Shown: positions 34,788 to 44,285 of the stretch, in pieces
How positions within the stretch are numbered: position 1 is the stretch's first letter
Layout: each line of letters opens with the position of its first letter
Assembly (NCBI GenBank): GCA_019137255.1
Contig: WPDH01000076.1
Span: 1-64,000, forward strand
Source of the DNA: Corinectria fuckeliana
Lineage: Eukaryota > Ascomycota > Sordariomycetes > Hypocreales > Nectriaceae
Direction of reading: 5' to 3'
DNA: 64,000 nucleotides
Made by a program: the position numbers and the translations under genes
The notes under the pieces: generated by a model
Database searches by the model: none
What the model was told of the DNA's origin: nothing
The model's input: only the letters and a program-made list of their open reading frames with translations

Positions 34788-35966
34788 ATGGCTGTCCTGT
34801 CCCTCCTGACCATGGCTTTGGCCATCTCTGCCCGCGCTGCTGCTGCTCAGGGCTTCGGCGGCGAGTTTGAGACTCCCGGTGCTGGTTTCGGCGGCGGCAA
34901 CGCTGATCAGACGCCCACCGGCGTCCCTACTCCTATCGGTACTCCCGGTGCTGGCGGTTTCGGCGCCTTTGCTGTCGATACTCCTGGCGCTGGTGGTTTC
35001 GGTACTCCTGGCGCTGGCGGTACCCCTACCGGCACTCCTACCGGACTCCCGACCGGCCCCTTCGGTGGCTTCGGCAAGAGGGCTGAGGACGACGAGCTAG
35101 CTGCCCACACTCCCGGTGCTGGCGGCGGCTTCACTCCCGGTGCTGGCGGCTTCACTCCTGGAGCCGGTGGCTTCACTCCTGGGGCTGGCGGTTTCGGCAC
35201 TCCAGGTGCTGGCGGTTTCCCGACTGGCTTCCCTACTGGATTCCCGACCGACTTCCCTACCGGTTTCCCGACTGACTTCCCTACCGGTACTCCTACTGGC
35301 TTCCCCACTGGCCTCCCCACTGGCTTCGGCAAGAGGGCCGAGGATGGCGACGAGCTTGCTGTCCACACTCCCGGCTTCACTCCCGGAGCTGGCGGCTTCA
35401 CTCCTGGAGCCGGTGGCTTCACTCCTGGGGCTGGTGGTTTCGGCACTCCAGGTGCTGGCGGTTTCCCGACTGGCTTCCCGACTGGCTTCCCGACTGGCTT
35501 CCCGACCGACTTCCCTACCGGCTTCCCGACCGACTTCCCTACCGGCTTCCCGACTGACTTCCCTACCGGCACTCCTACTGGCTTCCCGACTGGCCTCCCC
35601 ACTGGTTTTGGCAAGAGGGCCGAGGACGACGACGAGCTTGCTGTCCACACTCCCGGCTTCACTCCCGGAGCTGGCGGCCCCGGACACCACACCCCTGGCG
35701 CCGGCGGCTTCCCCAGCGGCGGCTTCACCAGGACCGGCACCCCCTTCGGTACCCCGACTGATGCCGCCTTCAACGCCGCCGCTGTGACCCCTGGTGCTGG
35801 CGAGGGTGAGGGTGGTCCCTTTGGCACCCCCATTGGCACTCCCTTTGGCACTCCTCCCTCTGGCCCCATCCCTACCTTTGTCGGTACTCCTGGCTTCGGC
35901 GGCCTCAGCACTTTCCTCACCAAGACCCACGCCCGAGCCAGCGCTACCCAGGCTGCTCGCAAGTAG
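34788..35966 (+). CDS. Secreted repeat protein with Kex2-type KR sites
   Basis: Single-exon protein of 392 residues. It starts with a signal peptide (MAVLSLLTMALAISARAAAA, probable cleavage before QGFG). The rest is almost wholly built of two low-complexity units, TPGAGGF and PTGF/PTDF. Three KR dibasic sites occur at residues 97-98, 182-183 and 276-277, each in the context GFGKRAED followed by an acidic ELA-HTPG stretch, spaced 85 and 94 residues apart. KR is the Kex2 protease signal, so the precursor could be cut into four peptides. This fits the class of fungal Kex2-processed repeat proteins (repellent-like proteins, some RiPP precursors, pheromones are relatives by design, not by sequence). 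No GPI signal and no Cys are seen. I recognise no modifying enzyme next to it. Long minus-strand open frames over this gene come from the repeats. Confidence 0.85.
   Translation: MAVLSLLTMALAISARAAAAQGFGGEFETPGAGFGGGNADQTPTGVPTPIGTPGAGGFGAFAVDTPGAGGFGTPGAGGTPTGTPTGLPTGPFGGFGKRAEDDELAAHTPGAGGGFTPGAGGFTPGAGGFTPGAGGFGTPGAGGFPTGFPTGFPTDFPTGFPTDFPTGTPTGFPTGLPTGFGKRAEDGDELAVHTPGFTPGAGGFTPGAGGFTPGAGGFGTPGAGGFPTGFPTGFPTGFPTDFPTGFPTDFPTGFPTDFPTGTPTGFPTGLPTGFGKRAEDDDELAVHTPGFTPGAGGPGHHTPGAGGFPSGGFTRTGTPFGTPTDAAFNAAAVTPGAGEGEGGPFGTPIGTPFGTPPSGPIPTFVGTPGFGGLSTFLTKTHARASATQAARK
34860..35700 (+). repeat. Internal tandem repeats of the precursor gene
   Basis: Nested repeats: 21-bp-scale units coding TPGAGGF, 9- to 12-bp units coding PTGF or PTDF, and a higher-order unit of about 255-282 bp that contains the KR site. 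The block from about 35100 to 35340 is repeated with small changes at 35360-35640. Such arrays expand and contract easily, so copy number should vary between strains and may be misassembled. Confidence 0.85.
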
Positions 35967-36077
35967 ACGACTCTTGCCTGTCGCAATGCTTGAGCCACAC
36001 CAATGATGGCTCTGAAGATATGAGGAGGATAGGTTGATACGTATATAATATGGTCGAGAAGCTGGCCTTTGGATCCT

Positions 36078-37283
36078 TCATTTTGTATCTACTTCCATGG
36101 CGGTGCCCGTAGCACTCAATTGAAAAATCTTGGCGATCACATCCTCTTTCCAAACTCGATAATCGGCGCGCTTCGTTTCGCTGAGGAAATCGTACTTGTC
36201 TTGAAACATCGTGTCCGCTCTTTTGATCTGCATTTTGGGCAATGTCTCCTCGTCGACCACGTCGACATGGTCCAGCTGACTCCGCTGGGTCAACTTGGCA
36301 AAGTCCGTAATGCCCTGGTACCAGTCCCCTGTCAGCCAGCCGCGCTCGTTGACCTGAGCAACAGCATCATCGAACTCCTTGGTTTTGGGCTTGCTCCAGC
36401 CAGCCCACGCATCGTCGTCGTCTAGGCCCTTGACGGCAACCTCTTTGCGTGCTCGAGCGAGCAAGGCAAGGATCTCCTTTCTCTGCGGAACATAGCCATC
36501 ACGATCAATAGATTCCCCAGAGGCAAGTGCACGAATCCGCATGGTGACAAAGAAATAGATGGCCGCGAATAAGGCTGTGATGTTCTGGTGCACCCATTCA
36601 TCTTCCGTCTTCCGCCCGCCGGGGGCAACTATAGCTTCCATGCCGGCGAGGATGGTAGGGGCGAGCTTTTTGTGATTGGTTTCCTCGCAGATGAAGCGAG
36701 TAGCGGGATAAATCCAGGGGTGAAGGCCGTTAGCAGGCACCGAATCAACTGTTTTGCTCGCAGATTTTGCCCGAGTCCCAGCGCCAGTCTTTGATGGGGT
36801 TCGCCATTGCGCAAGGCTCCTCTCTTTAGTTGGTGTGGCGCGAGATGGGACCCGGGTCGCAGAGCCAGGCGAGCTACCGAGCTCCCGCAGCCTTGCACTC
36901 GGCGTGCGAACGCGACCGGAGGGGGTTCGCGGAGTGGCCGAAGGGTTGGGGAGGATGTTGTCGAGGTGAGCGTACAGTCGCTTGTAGATGCGGGGTGGAA
37001 TTGGCGGGCGTGGCTCAATCGGTGGCAGATCAAGGGTTATCTTCATTCTGCTAGAGTTAGCCATGTTGTAAAGGACTGTGGCATAGCAGCGGAGGAAATA
37101 CCTGTCACAGGCAATGTTGGCGCAAGCGTAGAGCCTCGCAATCTCCTCCTCGGCTTTCAAAGTGCTTGCATTGTGTCGAGACTGTGCGAGGAGAGAGGCG
37201 GCAAGCTCCAAGAGACTTGGTGGAAGATCCGAAGCATATGTTGGAATCAAGGAAAGCAGCGCCTGCTCGATTTGGCGACTCAT
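36078..37283 (-). CDS. ORC6: Origin recognition complex subunit 6
   Basis: Subunit of the replication-origin binding complex in the nucleus. Two exons, 37102-37283 and 36078-37047 (minus strand), give 383 residues. The N-terminal cyclin-box-like fold is seen from MSRQIEQALLSLIP through ARLYACANIACDR-MKITLDLP, followed by PPRIYKRLYAHLD, a Ser/Thr-Pro-rich linker with several TP sites (SATPRTPSGRVRTPSARL, typical CDK targets) and a second domain with HPWIYPATRFICEE and a C-terminal helix region. The 54-bp intron has a perfect GCTAAC branch but no in-frame stop, so retention would add 18 residues. It converges with the repeat-precursor gene (111 bp between stops) and is divergent from the EF-hand gene. 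Assignment rests on domain layout and short motifs. Confidence 0.8.
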   Translation of the reverse strand: MSRQIEQALLSLIPTYASDLPPSLLELAASLLAQSRHNASTLKAEEEIARLYACANIACDRYFLRCYATVLYNMANSSRMKITLDLPPIEPRPPIPPRIYKRLYAHLDNILPNPSATPRTPSGRVRTPSARLRELGSSPGSATRVPSRATPTKERSLAQWRTPSKTGAGTRAKSASKTVDSVPANGLHPWIYPATRFICEETNHKKLAPTILAGMEAIVAPGGRKTEDEWVHQNITALFAAIYFFVTMRIRALASGESIDRDGYVPQRKEILALLARARKEVAVKGLDDDDAWAGWSKPKTKEFDDAVAQVNERGWLTGDWYQGITDFAKLTQRSQLDHVDVVDEETLPKMQIKRADTMFQDKYDFLSETKRADYRVWKEDVIAKIFQLSATGTAMEVDTK

Positions 37284-38048
37284 CTTGGTCGTTGTCTTGA
37301 AGAGTCTTGAAGAGTCTGTTACCGGTGAGGGGGAGGCGGTGACGATGCAATGGATTACGGTCCAGGGCTAAAGTTGGCTACGCATACGCGACTGGGTCGA
37401 CGCGCCGCTTGGGACGATTCTTACGCCAAGTCACGGGGAGTCTAGGCTATTAAAGGCTGCCACCATAAATTAGTGAGTTCGTACCCCAGCCATGATGAGA
37501 CACTGGAAACTACGGGGAGTAATAATATAAATCTGCTGAATATTCATCTCGTCAATGGTTCCAGTTCTAGACTTGGCGAATTATCCCATTCTCATTCTGG
37601 ACGTTAATATGGCTATGCGCGGACAACTTGAAGTGGATGCCACGTGTTAGGTCTAGTGAGTTGTCTTGTCCGGTTGATATGGAAACGGCCAGACATTGGA
37701 AATAGAATGACATTCCAGTGGCCTGTAACGCCCATGCAGACTCTCAGCTTCAGAAGCTTAGCTCCCCATAGAGTTACAGTTCCAGGTGGCCCGCACGTTT
37801 ATCGCCCCCCGGTCACCACGGTGGTAGACTAATCTGGCAATTACGATAGCGGCCACGAATGGAAGAGACGAGTTGTCGAGATCGCCTCACACCCAATCTT
37901 CTAGCCTATCTCTCGACGATCATTTGAACCACGTCCCTCAGCCAGCCTCAATCTTCCATCCGCACCCATCTCTTGAGCTCGCCCTCAATTCCATCATCTC
38001 AGCTTCCGCGACTCCGCCAGTCCTGCTCGCAGCACACGACTATCGACG
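37284..38048. promoter_or_regulatory. Divergent promoter region ORC6 / EF-hand gene
   Basis: A 765-bp region between divergent starts. A C/T-rich stretch at 37880-38045 looks like the leader of the EF-hand gene. No further gene is visible. Confidence 0.5.
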
Positions 38049-38716
38049 ATGCGCGCAACTGTCCTCCTCGGCGCTGCTCTCGCCAGCCTGGTCGCAGCCC
38101 ACGGCGACGGCGGCCCTCCCCCTCAGAAGCCCATCGTGCCCGACAACGCCGACTGGATGACGAAGCACATGGCTGGTATGTCACATGCCGCCCCCTAGCT
38201 CGTGCCGACAGCTCTAACAGGACACGCGCAGAGGAGCACCACGTCGAGGGCTGGGACGCCGGCGCCTTCTTCGCCCTGCACGACTACGACAGCAATGGCG
38301 CCTGGGAGGGCGCGGAGATGCAGCGGACGTACGGGCTCATGGACGTGTCCAACAAGGACATGCCCCAGAAGCGGAGAGACGAGGTTCTCAGCGTCCTGCT
38401 GGACCTCCTCGACGAAGATCGCGACGGCTCTGTCAGCCGCGACGAGTGGATCAACTTCATCGCCCAGGGCAAGACGCTGCCCGACCTAGGCACCGGCCCC
38501 GGCCATCACGGCGACGACGAGTACGAGTACGAGATCCACCACTGGGAAAAGTATCACGACGAGAACACCAAGCTCGAGGACCTGACGCACCCCGAGGACA
38601 TCGAGCACTTCAAGAAGCACGAGGAGATGGAGGACGAGGAGGACCGCATCGAAGCCTTGAACAAGATCCCCATCATCGAAGCCAACATCCCCCAAAAGTT
38701 CCGACGGTCATCTTAG
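38049..38716 (+). CDS. Secreted EF-hand protein (nucleobindin/SSP120-like)
   Basis: Calcium-binding protein of the secretory pathway, 203 residues from exons 38049-38175 and 38232-38716. It begins with a signal peptide (MRATVLLGAALASLVAA). Two EF-hand loops are clear: residues 60-71 (DYDSNGAWEGAE) and 103-114 (DEDRDGSVSRDE), each with acidic residues at the ligand positions. A His/Asp/Glu-rich C-terminal region follows (for example HHWEKYHDENTKLEDLTHPED), similar in style to nucleobindins and yeast Ssp120. No HDEL/KDEL at the C-terminus. Role probably in ER/Golgi calcium handling or cargo transport (family inference). Its stop is 108 bp from the stop of the convergent TYW2 gene. Confidence 0.85.
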
Positions 38717-38824
38717 GCCGGGGCATGGACATATTTGTTCCCTACCCCGTGGAAGGATAGAGGCGCGTGGATGGGGGGCGGCGTATGATATCATGACGGA
38801 TGATTTGTACTTTCGGTAGCATCG

Positions 38825-39973
38825 CTATGCACAGCTAGAATTTGTAACATGAACGTCAAAGACGCAATGCCAGACGCCTGGCGCGAACGTCTTGACCAGC
38901 TCGACATGCTCGACCTTGACAGCTCGGCCCTCCTTGCCATCTATCCAGCTCTCGAACCGGTGCTGGATCTCCTCCCGTCTGGCCTCCGTATCGTTGACAC
39001 CCACGTTCTCGTGGAGGTGCAGCCAAGTCTCAGTGGACGCAGCTGACATCTCCCATGTAAGCCTCCAGGTCGGTTCGCTCGTGGGCAAGAAGCCACAATT
39101 GACATGTCGAATCTCTCGAGCCATGCTCTGCGCTTGCAGTGACTGTATCCTCCCCAGCGCTTCCTCGTTGCTCTCAAGGAACACGACAATCTGGTCTCCT
39201 CCAGCGAGAACGTCCTCCATCCGCAATTGCAAGTCCTGGCCCTGGACGACTCTCACGCTCCACCGGTTGGCTCTCGCTCCTCGACGCAGGCCCTCGACGC
39301 TCCAAGGGTTGATCTCCCAGCATAGAACCCTCATACCCAAGCGGGCGTAAGAAAAGACAAAGTAGCCGATGCCCGCGTAGAGATCGACGGCGCAGGCCAT
39401 CTCTGTGGACCCTGAGCGTCGCGGACTCTCCATGTCCAACAATCTCGCCTTCTCCTTGACGTTGCCGCGACTAAACATTGTCCACCTCGGCGCCCAGGTC
39501 TGAATTATCCCGTTCTGCTTTGTGGACACCCAGAAGGCCTTGTTGAAGTCCGACCCAGATAGCTCTTCCGTTGCGACTTCAGCTGGACCGAAATCTCCGC
39601 AGAGAATCCGTAGCCCGCTGGGGCTCCTCAGGACGTTCTCGTCCTCCACACCATCCTTGTGCAGAGGGATGCCCTGGTTCACCGCCAAGTGCGTCAAGTC
39701 GCTCTTAGCTTGGGTCGAGAGTTCCTTCAGTATCAAGGACCATAGCTGCGAGGAGGAATCATCGCCGACGCTTCGTAGGGTAGTGGCCCAAAGCTCGGTG
39801 GTGAAACTGCCGGATGGTAGCAACACCATCGGCTCGTAGATTGTGTAGCGTTTGGGGGCGCTATCCAGGAGGTCATTTTGATCTTTGCTGTCCCCCAGAT
39901 GTTGTATTGAGGCGATCCAGGTCCGGATGGCGGTTTGGATTGGGTTGGCTTTCGCCTTCTTTGGCTTAGGCAT
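38825..39973 (-). CDS. TRM12: tRNA wybutosine-synthesising protein 2 (TYW2/TRM12)
   Basis: Transfers the aminocarboxypropyl group of S-adenosylmethionine to the modified G37 of tRNA-Phe in wybutosine synthesis, in the cytoplasm. Single exon, 382 residues. Landmarks are the TYW2/Trm5 core: APRWTMFSRGNVKEKARLL, the nucleotide-binding VDLYAGIGYFVFSYA, CWEINPWSVEGLRRGARANRW, VFLESNEEA and HVNCGFLPTSEPTW. The Asn in NCGFLP replaces the Pro-containing N-P-P motif of Trm5 methyltransferases, which fits TYW2. The start is the first ATG, with a Lys-rich N-terminus (MPKPKKAKANP). It is convergent with the EF-hand gene and tandem with the phosphatase gene upstream of it on the minus strand. Confidence 0.9.
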   Translation of the reverse strand: MPKPKKAKANPIQTAIRTWIASIQHLGDSKDQNDLLDSAPKRYTIYEPMVLLPSGSFTTELWATTLRSVGDDSSSQLWSLILKELSTQAKSDLTHLAVNQGIPLHKDGVEDENVLRSPSGLRILCGDFGPAEVATEELSGSDFNKAFWVSTKQNGIIQTWAPRWTMFSRGNVKEKARLLDMESPRRSGSTEMACAVDLYAGIGYFVFSYARLGMRVLCWEINPWSVEGLRRGARANRWSVRVVQGQDLQLRMEDVLAGGDQIVVFLESNEEALGRIQSLQAQSMAREIRHVNCGFLPTSEPTWRLTWEMSAASTETWLHLHENVGVNDTEARREEIQHRFESWIDGKEGRAVKVEHVELVKTFAPGVWHCVFDVHVTNSSCA

Positions 39974-40303
39974 ATTTGTGCGAGGATAAAAATACTGGGT
40001 AGGTAAAGGTCAGTAGACGCAAAAACCGCCACAGAAGACTACGATTCCCAAATACGGAGTAGAGCTGTCTTTACTTATGTACTAAAATACGATCGTATCA
40101 AATATGATAGAGGCGAGCCATTTCAACCCCCATGATTTCCAAGGTGAATATTTGCCACATTTGGTGCTCAAAGTCACGTATCATTGTTTCTACCCAACCA
40201 GTTTCCCACTGAAGTTCACCTCGAGTCCATGGGTATCTTAACCTATGGTATTTCTACATGCAACACCGAACCAAAGCATCCTTTGCGTGTATTTCATCCT
40301 CCA
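39974..40303. other. Short intergenic region TYW2 / phosphatase
   Basis: It holds the promoter of the TYW2 gene and the 3' flank of the phosphatase gene (both minus strand). TACGGAGTA occurs at 40053-40061, one of the dispersed palindromes of this window. Nothing else seen. Confidence 0.5.
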
Positions 40304-41683
40304 TCACAAGAAGTAGTCACCGGGTCCCCTCCTGTTCGAAGGCACGTGTCTCTGGTCGTCGGGAACGGCCGAGAAGATGCTAAATTTAGGATTCAGGTCC
40401 TTGTCGACAGCCATAATGGATGCAACGTTGCCGCAGCGATAACAGTAGTTGGGAGCGGACCAGACCGTGACAACAGAGTTCTCAGGGAAGTGATACTACA
40501 CATGGTCAGCATAGAATCGGTGAAGAGGGTGGGACACAGCCGCCATACCTTGTAGCCTTCGTTGACAAGCTGATGCGCTCGCGCAATCAGCTTCAACCCG
40601 TTCACATGATTAAATTCCGTTGCCACCTTATCGCCAAATAGCCAACCGGCGCCGCGAGGACTGACCGCCCAGGTCTCAACGTCCTCTGGATCTGACCACA
40701 CCAAGTCACAAAAGGCGCCCTCATGAGGAATCTCTTGAGCTCGCGCGACCACACGGATTTGGTCGATAGTCCTGATCTCGGGGCTTAAGCCTCCGTGGAC
40801 ACAGAGAATCTCTCCATCGATTATGGCAGCGAGGACAAGGAAATCGAACACATGGCAGCAGGCCTTCCAGACTGATGCATTGCCGTACTTCTGTTGGCAC
40901 TCCTCGTAGAACCCGTAAACCTGGGTGATCTGTCGCGACTCGTGGTTTCCACGAACGAGAACTATTCGGTCGGGATATCTAGACGATTCATTAGCAACAT
41001 ACCATATGCAGTCATCGAATAGAGCTCACTTAGCCTTGAGGCACATCAGTAACGTGAACGTCTCCAAGCTGAAGTATCCTCGGTCGACAAAATCTCCCAA
41101 GAAAATGTAGCGAGTATCCGCACTCTGACTCGAGGTTGCGGTTACACTAACTCCGGATTCCAAGCGGTCAGCCATCGTCGCATCGGGATCCTCCTCTCCC
41201 TCATCAGCGTTTGGCCCTTCTGCGCCTTCGGTGCCGCTGCCGCTAAGGCCAGTATCGCCCGAGGACTTTATCTTCCTCCTCAGCTTGGGGTTCGTGATCT
41301 CGGTAGGCGGTTCGATGTCGTCGGAGGTGATGACGGTCGTGGCGGTCTTTGGAGCCTGGACGTTCGTCTCGCCTGGCATGCCACCAGACACGCGGAAGAG
41401 CTCGAGAAGGTCGTAAAACTGTCCGTGGATGTCGCCGCATACGGTTACGGGAGTGCAGACCGGCTGTATGTTTGATTCTGGAAGTCGCGTCAACACAAGC
41501 AGCCAAGCAGGCTTCGGGGCGACATGGCTCACCTTCCATCAGGATCTCCTTCACCTTCTCGCACAGCTCCTTCATCGCCCTCTCGGGCAGATAGTGGCAC
41601 TGCTTAGCCTCCTCGAGCCATTCGTCGATCCCGGCATTGGGCCCCAGGTTGGCGGGGCCCGGTCGAGGTATGTTCGCAGCCAT
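40304..41683 (-). CDS. SIT4: Serine/threonine phosphatase SIT4/PP6 catalytic subunit
   Basis: Metal-dependent PPP-family phosphatase, cytosolic/nuclear; with SAP-type subunits it acts in cell cycle and TOR signalling. Four exons, 41533-41683, 41030-41477, 40549-40978 and 40304-40495 (minus strand), give 406 residues. Core motifs: GDIHG (65-69), GDFVDRG, RGNHE, and the C-terminal DYFL. Sequence details favour SIT4/PP6 over PP4 or PP2A: EESNIQPV, LETFTLLMCLKAKYPD, QEIPHEGAFCDLVWSDPEDV and FNHVNGLKLIARAHQLV. Unusual: about 83 extra residues (roughly 90-172), rich in Ser, Thr, Glu and Pro, sit between GDIHG and GDFVDRG; without them the protein would be 323 residues, near the family's 305-311. 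The insert has no stop and no good internal splice pair. Confidence 0.93.
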
Positions 41684-42209
41684 GTTATGGCATACCCCGT
41701 CGCAGAGTGGTGCGAGGGTGTCTGACGGCGGGGGGATATATGGATATATATCAACCCGACGATGCGAGGCGATGCGGCAACACGGCGGAGCGAATGGGGG
41801 GTGGGGCTTAGATAATGGAGGGGTGCGATCGTGGGACGTCGGAAATTCCTCGGCGCTGAGGGCTAACTTTGCGTTCTATCTTGTCGATTTGACGCTGTCT
41901 TTAAGGGGCGGATAGGCTGATGGATGTAGACAGCTTCTTGGGGCGTTTTGAAAATACTGGACCGGTTTGATCTCTCGATCTGGACCTCGAACTCATCAGC
42001 AGAGGCGACTCCCTTCCGTGGGGTTGGGCTGCACGTGATAACTATATCTGGCTAATCGCATATTCACCGAGTCCGCCCCACTGGCGCTTGGCGGGGCATC
42101 TCACAGGCAGAAGGCGGCGACTCATCTATCAAGCCTTACAAGGTTCCCGGCATTTCAGTTGCCTTTTACACGATCAACGCCACTATTGGGCACTGTTACG
42201 GCATGCGAA
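41684..42209. promoter_or_regulatory. Divergent promoter region SIT4 / UPF3
   Basis: A 526-bp region between divergent starts. GATATAT elements at 41736-41752 lie 55-70 bp upstream of the SIT4 ATG and could act as TATA boxes on the minus strand. No other gene seen. Confidence 0.5.
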
Positions 42210-44285
42210 ATGTCACCACCGCCTCCGAAAGTCCTGTCTCGTCGGGCTAACGGGGTCCCCCCTGCCCCAGCAAGTCAAGCGAACGAGTCTGGCAAGGTGA
42301 GTTCACTCCTGCTCAGGGCAACACAAAGGTCACTTTGATATCTGACCCAGACTAGGGCAAGAGCTCTCACGAGAACCACGCGCCCAGCAAACCAGGGCGA
42401 GGAAGAGGATCGGGTGGAAAGTCTGGTGACGCGGCCAAGGTGCGATAACACTCGTCATCTGCGACCCAGCATTATCCCGCCGACTAACGAGGCCGAAGAA
42501 TGCGACTGAGGGCGATGCCCCAAAGCCCGCCAAAACTAAGCCTCATAATGAAGGCGAGAAGCTTGTAATCCGGCGCCTCCCTCCTGGAATGACTGAAACG
42601 GAGTTTGCGACTATTCTAGGAAATGAATGGGATGTGGGCAAGGGGAGAGTCGACTGGTTGTCTTATGCGCCTGGGAAAATCTCAAACGAGTACGCCTCAC
42701 ATTATCTTGCAGAAGCTCTGTACTCCGCTAACATGGACCACCAAGTCCATCAAAGCCGTCACGGCCTGGTCGCGCCTATGTTCATGTCGTGAGGAAAGAT
42801 GACATCATGGCCCTGAGTGACTCTGTTCGAACTTCTACGTGGGAGGACGCTAAAGCCACCTTCAACAACCCATCCCTCATCGGACCACCTGCGGTTGAGT
42901 TTGCCATCTACAAGAAGGTTCCAAGCACCAAGAAGCGATCCGATGCGCGCCAGGGAACCATCGATCAGGATCCAGAGTTTATGGCTTTCTTGGAGGATCT
43001 CGCCAACCCGACACCGCTAAGAGACAATATTGATGCCGATGATGCGGACGATATCGCTAAAACAGAGGCCAAGGTCACAACCACCCCGTTGATAGAATAT
43101 CTCAAGGAAAAGAAGGCCAACAAGTCTAAGGATTCCGCCGCTTCAAAGAACTCCAAGGGCGAATCCAGGGGTGGAAAGGGCAAGGGAGGTGCCAAAGACG
43201 AAGATTCGACCAAGAAGAGGGGCAAGGAGTCGAAGGATTCCAAGGCAGACAGGGCTCCCAAAGAGACTGTCAAGATTCTCACCAAGAAGGCTGCCACCGA
43301 GCAGGCTGTAGCAGCTGCTAAGAACGCGATCAGTCGAACTAGGGACTCAAATGCCCACGAGCTGCCCAAGAGTCGTCGTGCAGGTATTGCTGCGGCTGCT
43401 CGGATTCTCCAGCGCGACCTCGGCCTCAGCCCAGGTAGTGCTCATAGGAAGGCACGGCAAGACGCGTCCAAAGGAGAGACAGACGCCAAACCCTTGTCCA
43501 ACGACCAGGAGCCCCTCCCTCCGGCAACAGCCGATCGACCAGCCTCACCCGCCAAGACAGCCGATGACCCAGGACCGGCTGCGGCTCCGGCTCCGGCTTC
43601 TGTCCCCAAGAACCGGTCCGCCAGTGCCTCTACGCCGAAGACTGCGACTTCGGGTCGCAGAGCCCGAGGAGGCAAGAACTCTGAGAAGACAAAGGCTACT
43701 GAGGGTGGAGCACCGTCACCGGGTACTACCAATCCGCCTGTGGTTCTCCTCAAGAAGAGAGGCGATGCCGAGTCTTCTCGACCGACGACACCGAATCCTG
43801 TGCCGCAAGCTCGCGCAAAGGAAGCAACGACGGCGAACGGCCCCAAGGGCAATCCAGCTAAGCCTGCATCTTCCCAGAAGAAGCCTACCACTGTTACTCC
43901 CGATGCGCTCCGTGGGTTTATCAAGCATGCCAACCCTTCTCAAGGTGTTACCGAGGCCTTGCTCAAGCAAACTTTGGAGGTCTTTGGGACCATCACGTTT
44001 GTGGAGATCGACAAGCGGAAGGGCTTTGCCTACGTGGATTTTTCCGAGCACGAGGGTTTGGTAAAGGCGGTGTCGGCTAGCCCCATAACTGTCGCCCAGG
44101 GAACTGTGCAAGTCCTCGAGCGCAAAGATAAGAAGCCAGCGAACGCGACTCCCGCGTCGGGAGCGTCCGGGTCGAGCGCGCCGGAGAAGACCTCTGGACG
44201 GGGCAGACGTGGACGAGGAGGTGGCAAAGGCAATGCTGCGAGCAGCACCCAGGCCAGTGCACTCGCTGCGAGCAATGGCGGCTGA
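42210..44285 (+). CDS. UPF3: Nonsense-mediated mRNA decay factor UPF3
   Basis: Shuttling RNA-surveillance protein that links UPF2 to the exon junction or ribosome. Four exons, 42210-42296, 42356-42439, 42499-42689 and 42746-44285, give 633 residues. After a basic, Gly-rich start, the Smg4/UPF3 RRM-like domain begins with KLVIRRLPPGMTETEF (about residue 75), continues GRVDWLSYAPGKISN-DPSKPSRPGRAYVHV, and ends near PEFMAFLEDLANP. The middle is Lys/Ser/Glu-rich and low-complexity. Near the C-terminus a second RRM-like piece is visible (HANPSQGVTEALLKQTLEVF, then KGFAYVDFSEHEGLVKAV), before a GRGRRGRGGGKG tail. The third intron has a weak donor (GTACGC) but a good GCTAAC branch, and its removal restores family sequence. 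Divergent from SIT4. Confidence 0.88.

Noticed and set aside
34788..35966. Collagen-like or antifreeze-type structural gene
   Set aside because: No Gly-X-Y periodicity; units are TPGAGGF and PTGF/PTDF with regularly placed KR sites.
34907..35998. 363-codon and 277-codon minus-strand frames over the repeat-precursor gene
   Set aside because: They result from the repeated Gly/Pro/Thr codons on the plus strand; only the plus frame has a signal peptide and KR sites.
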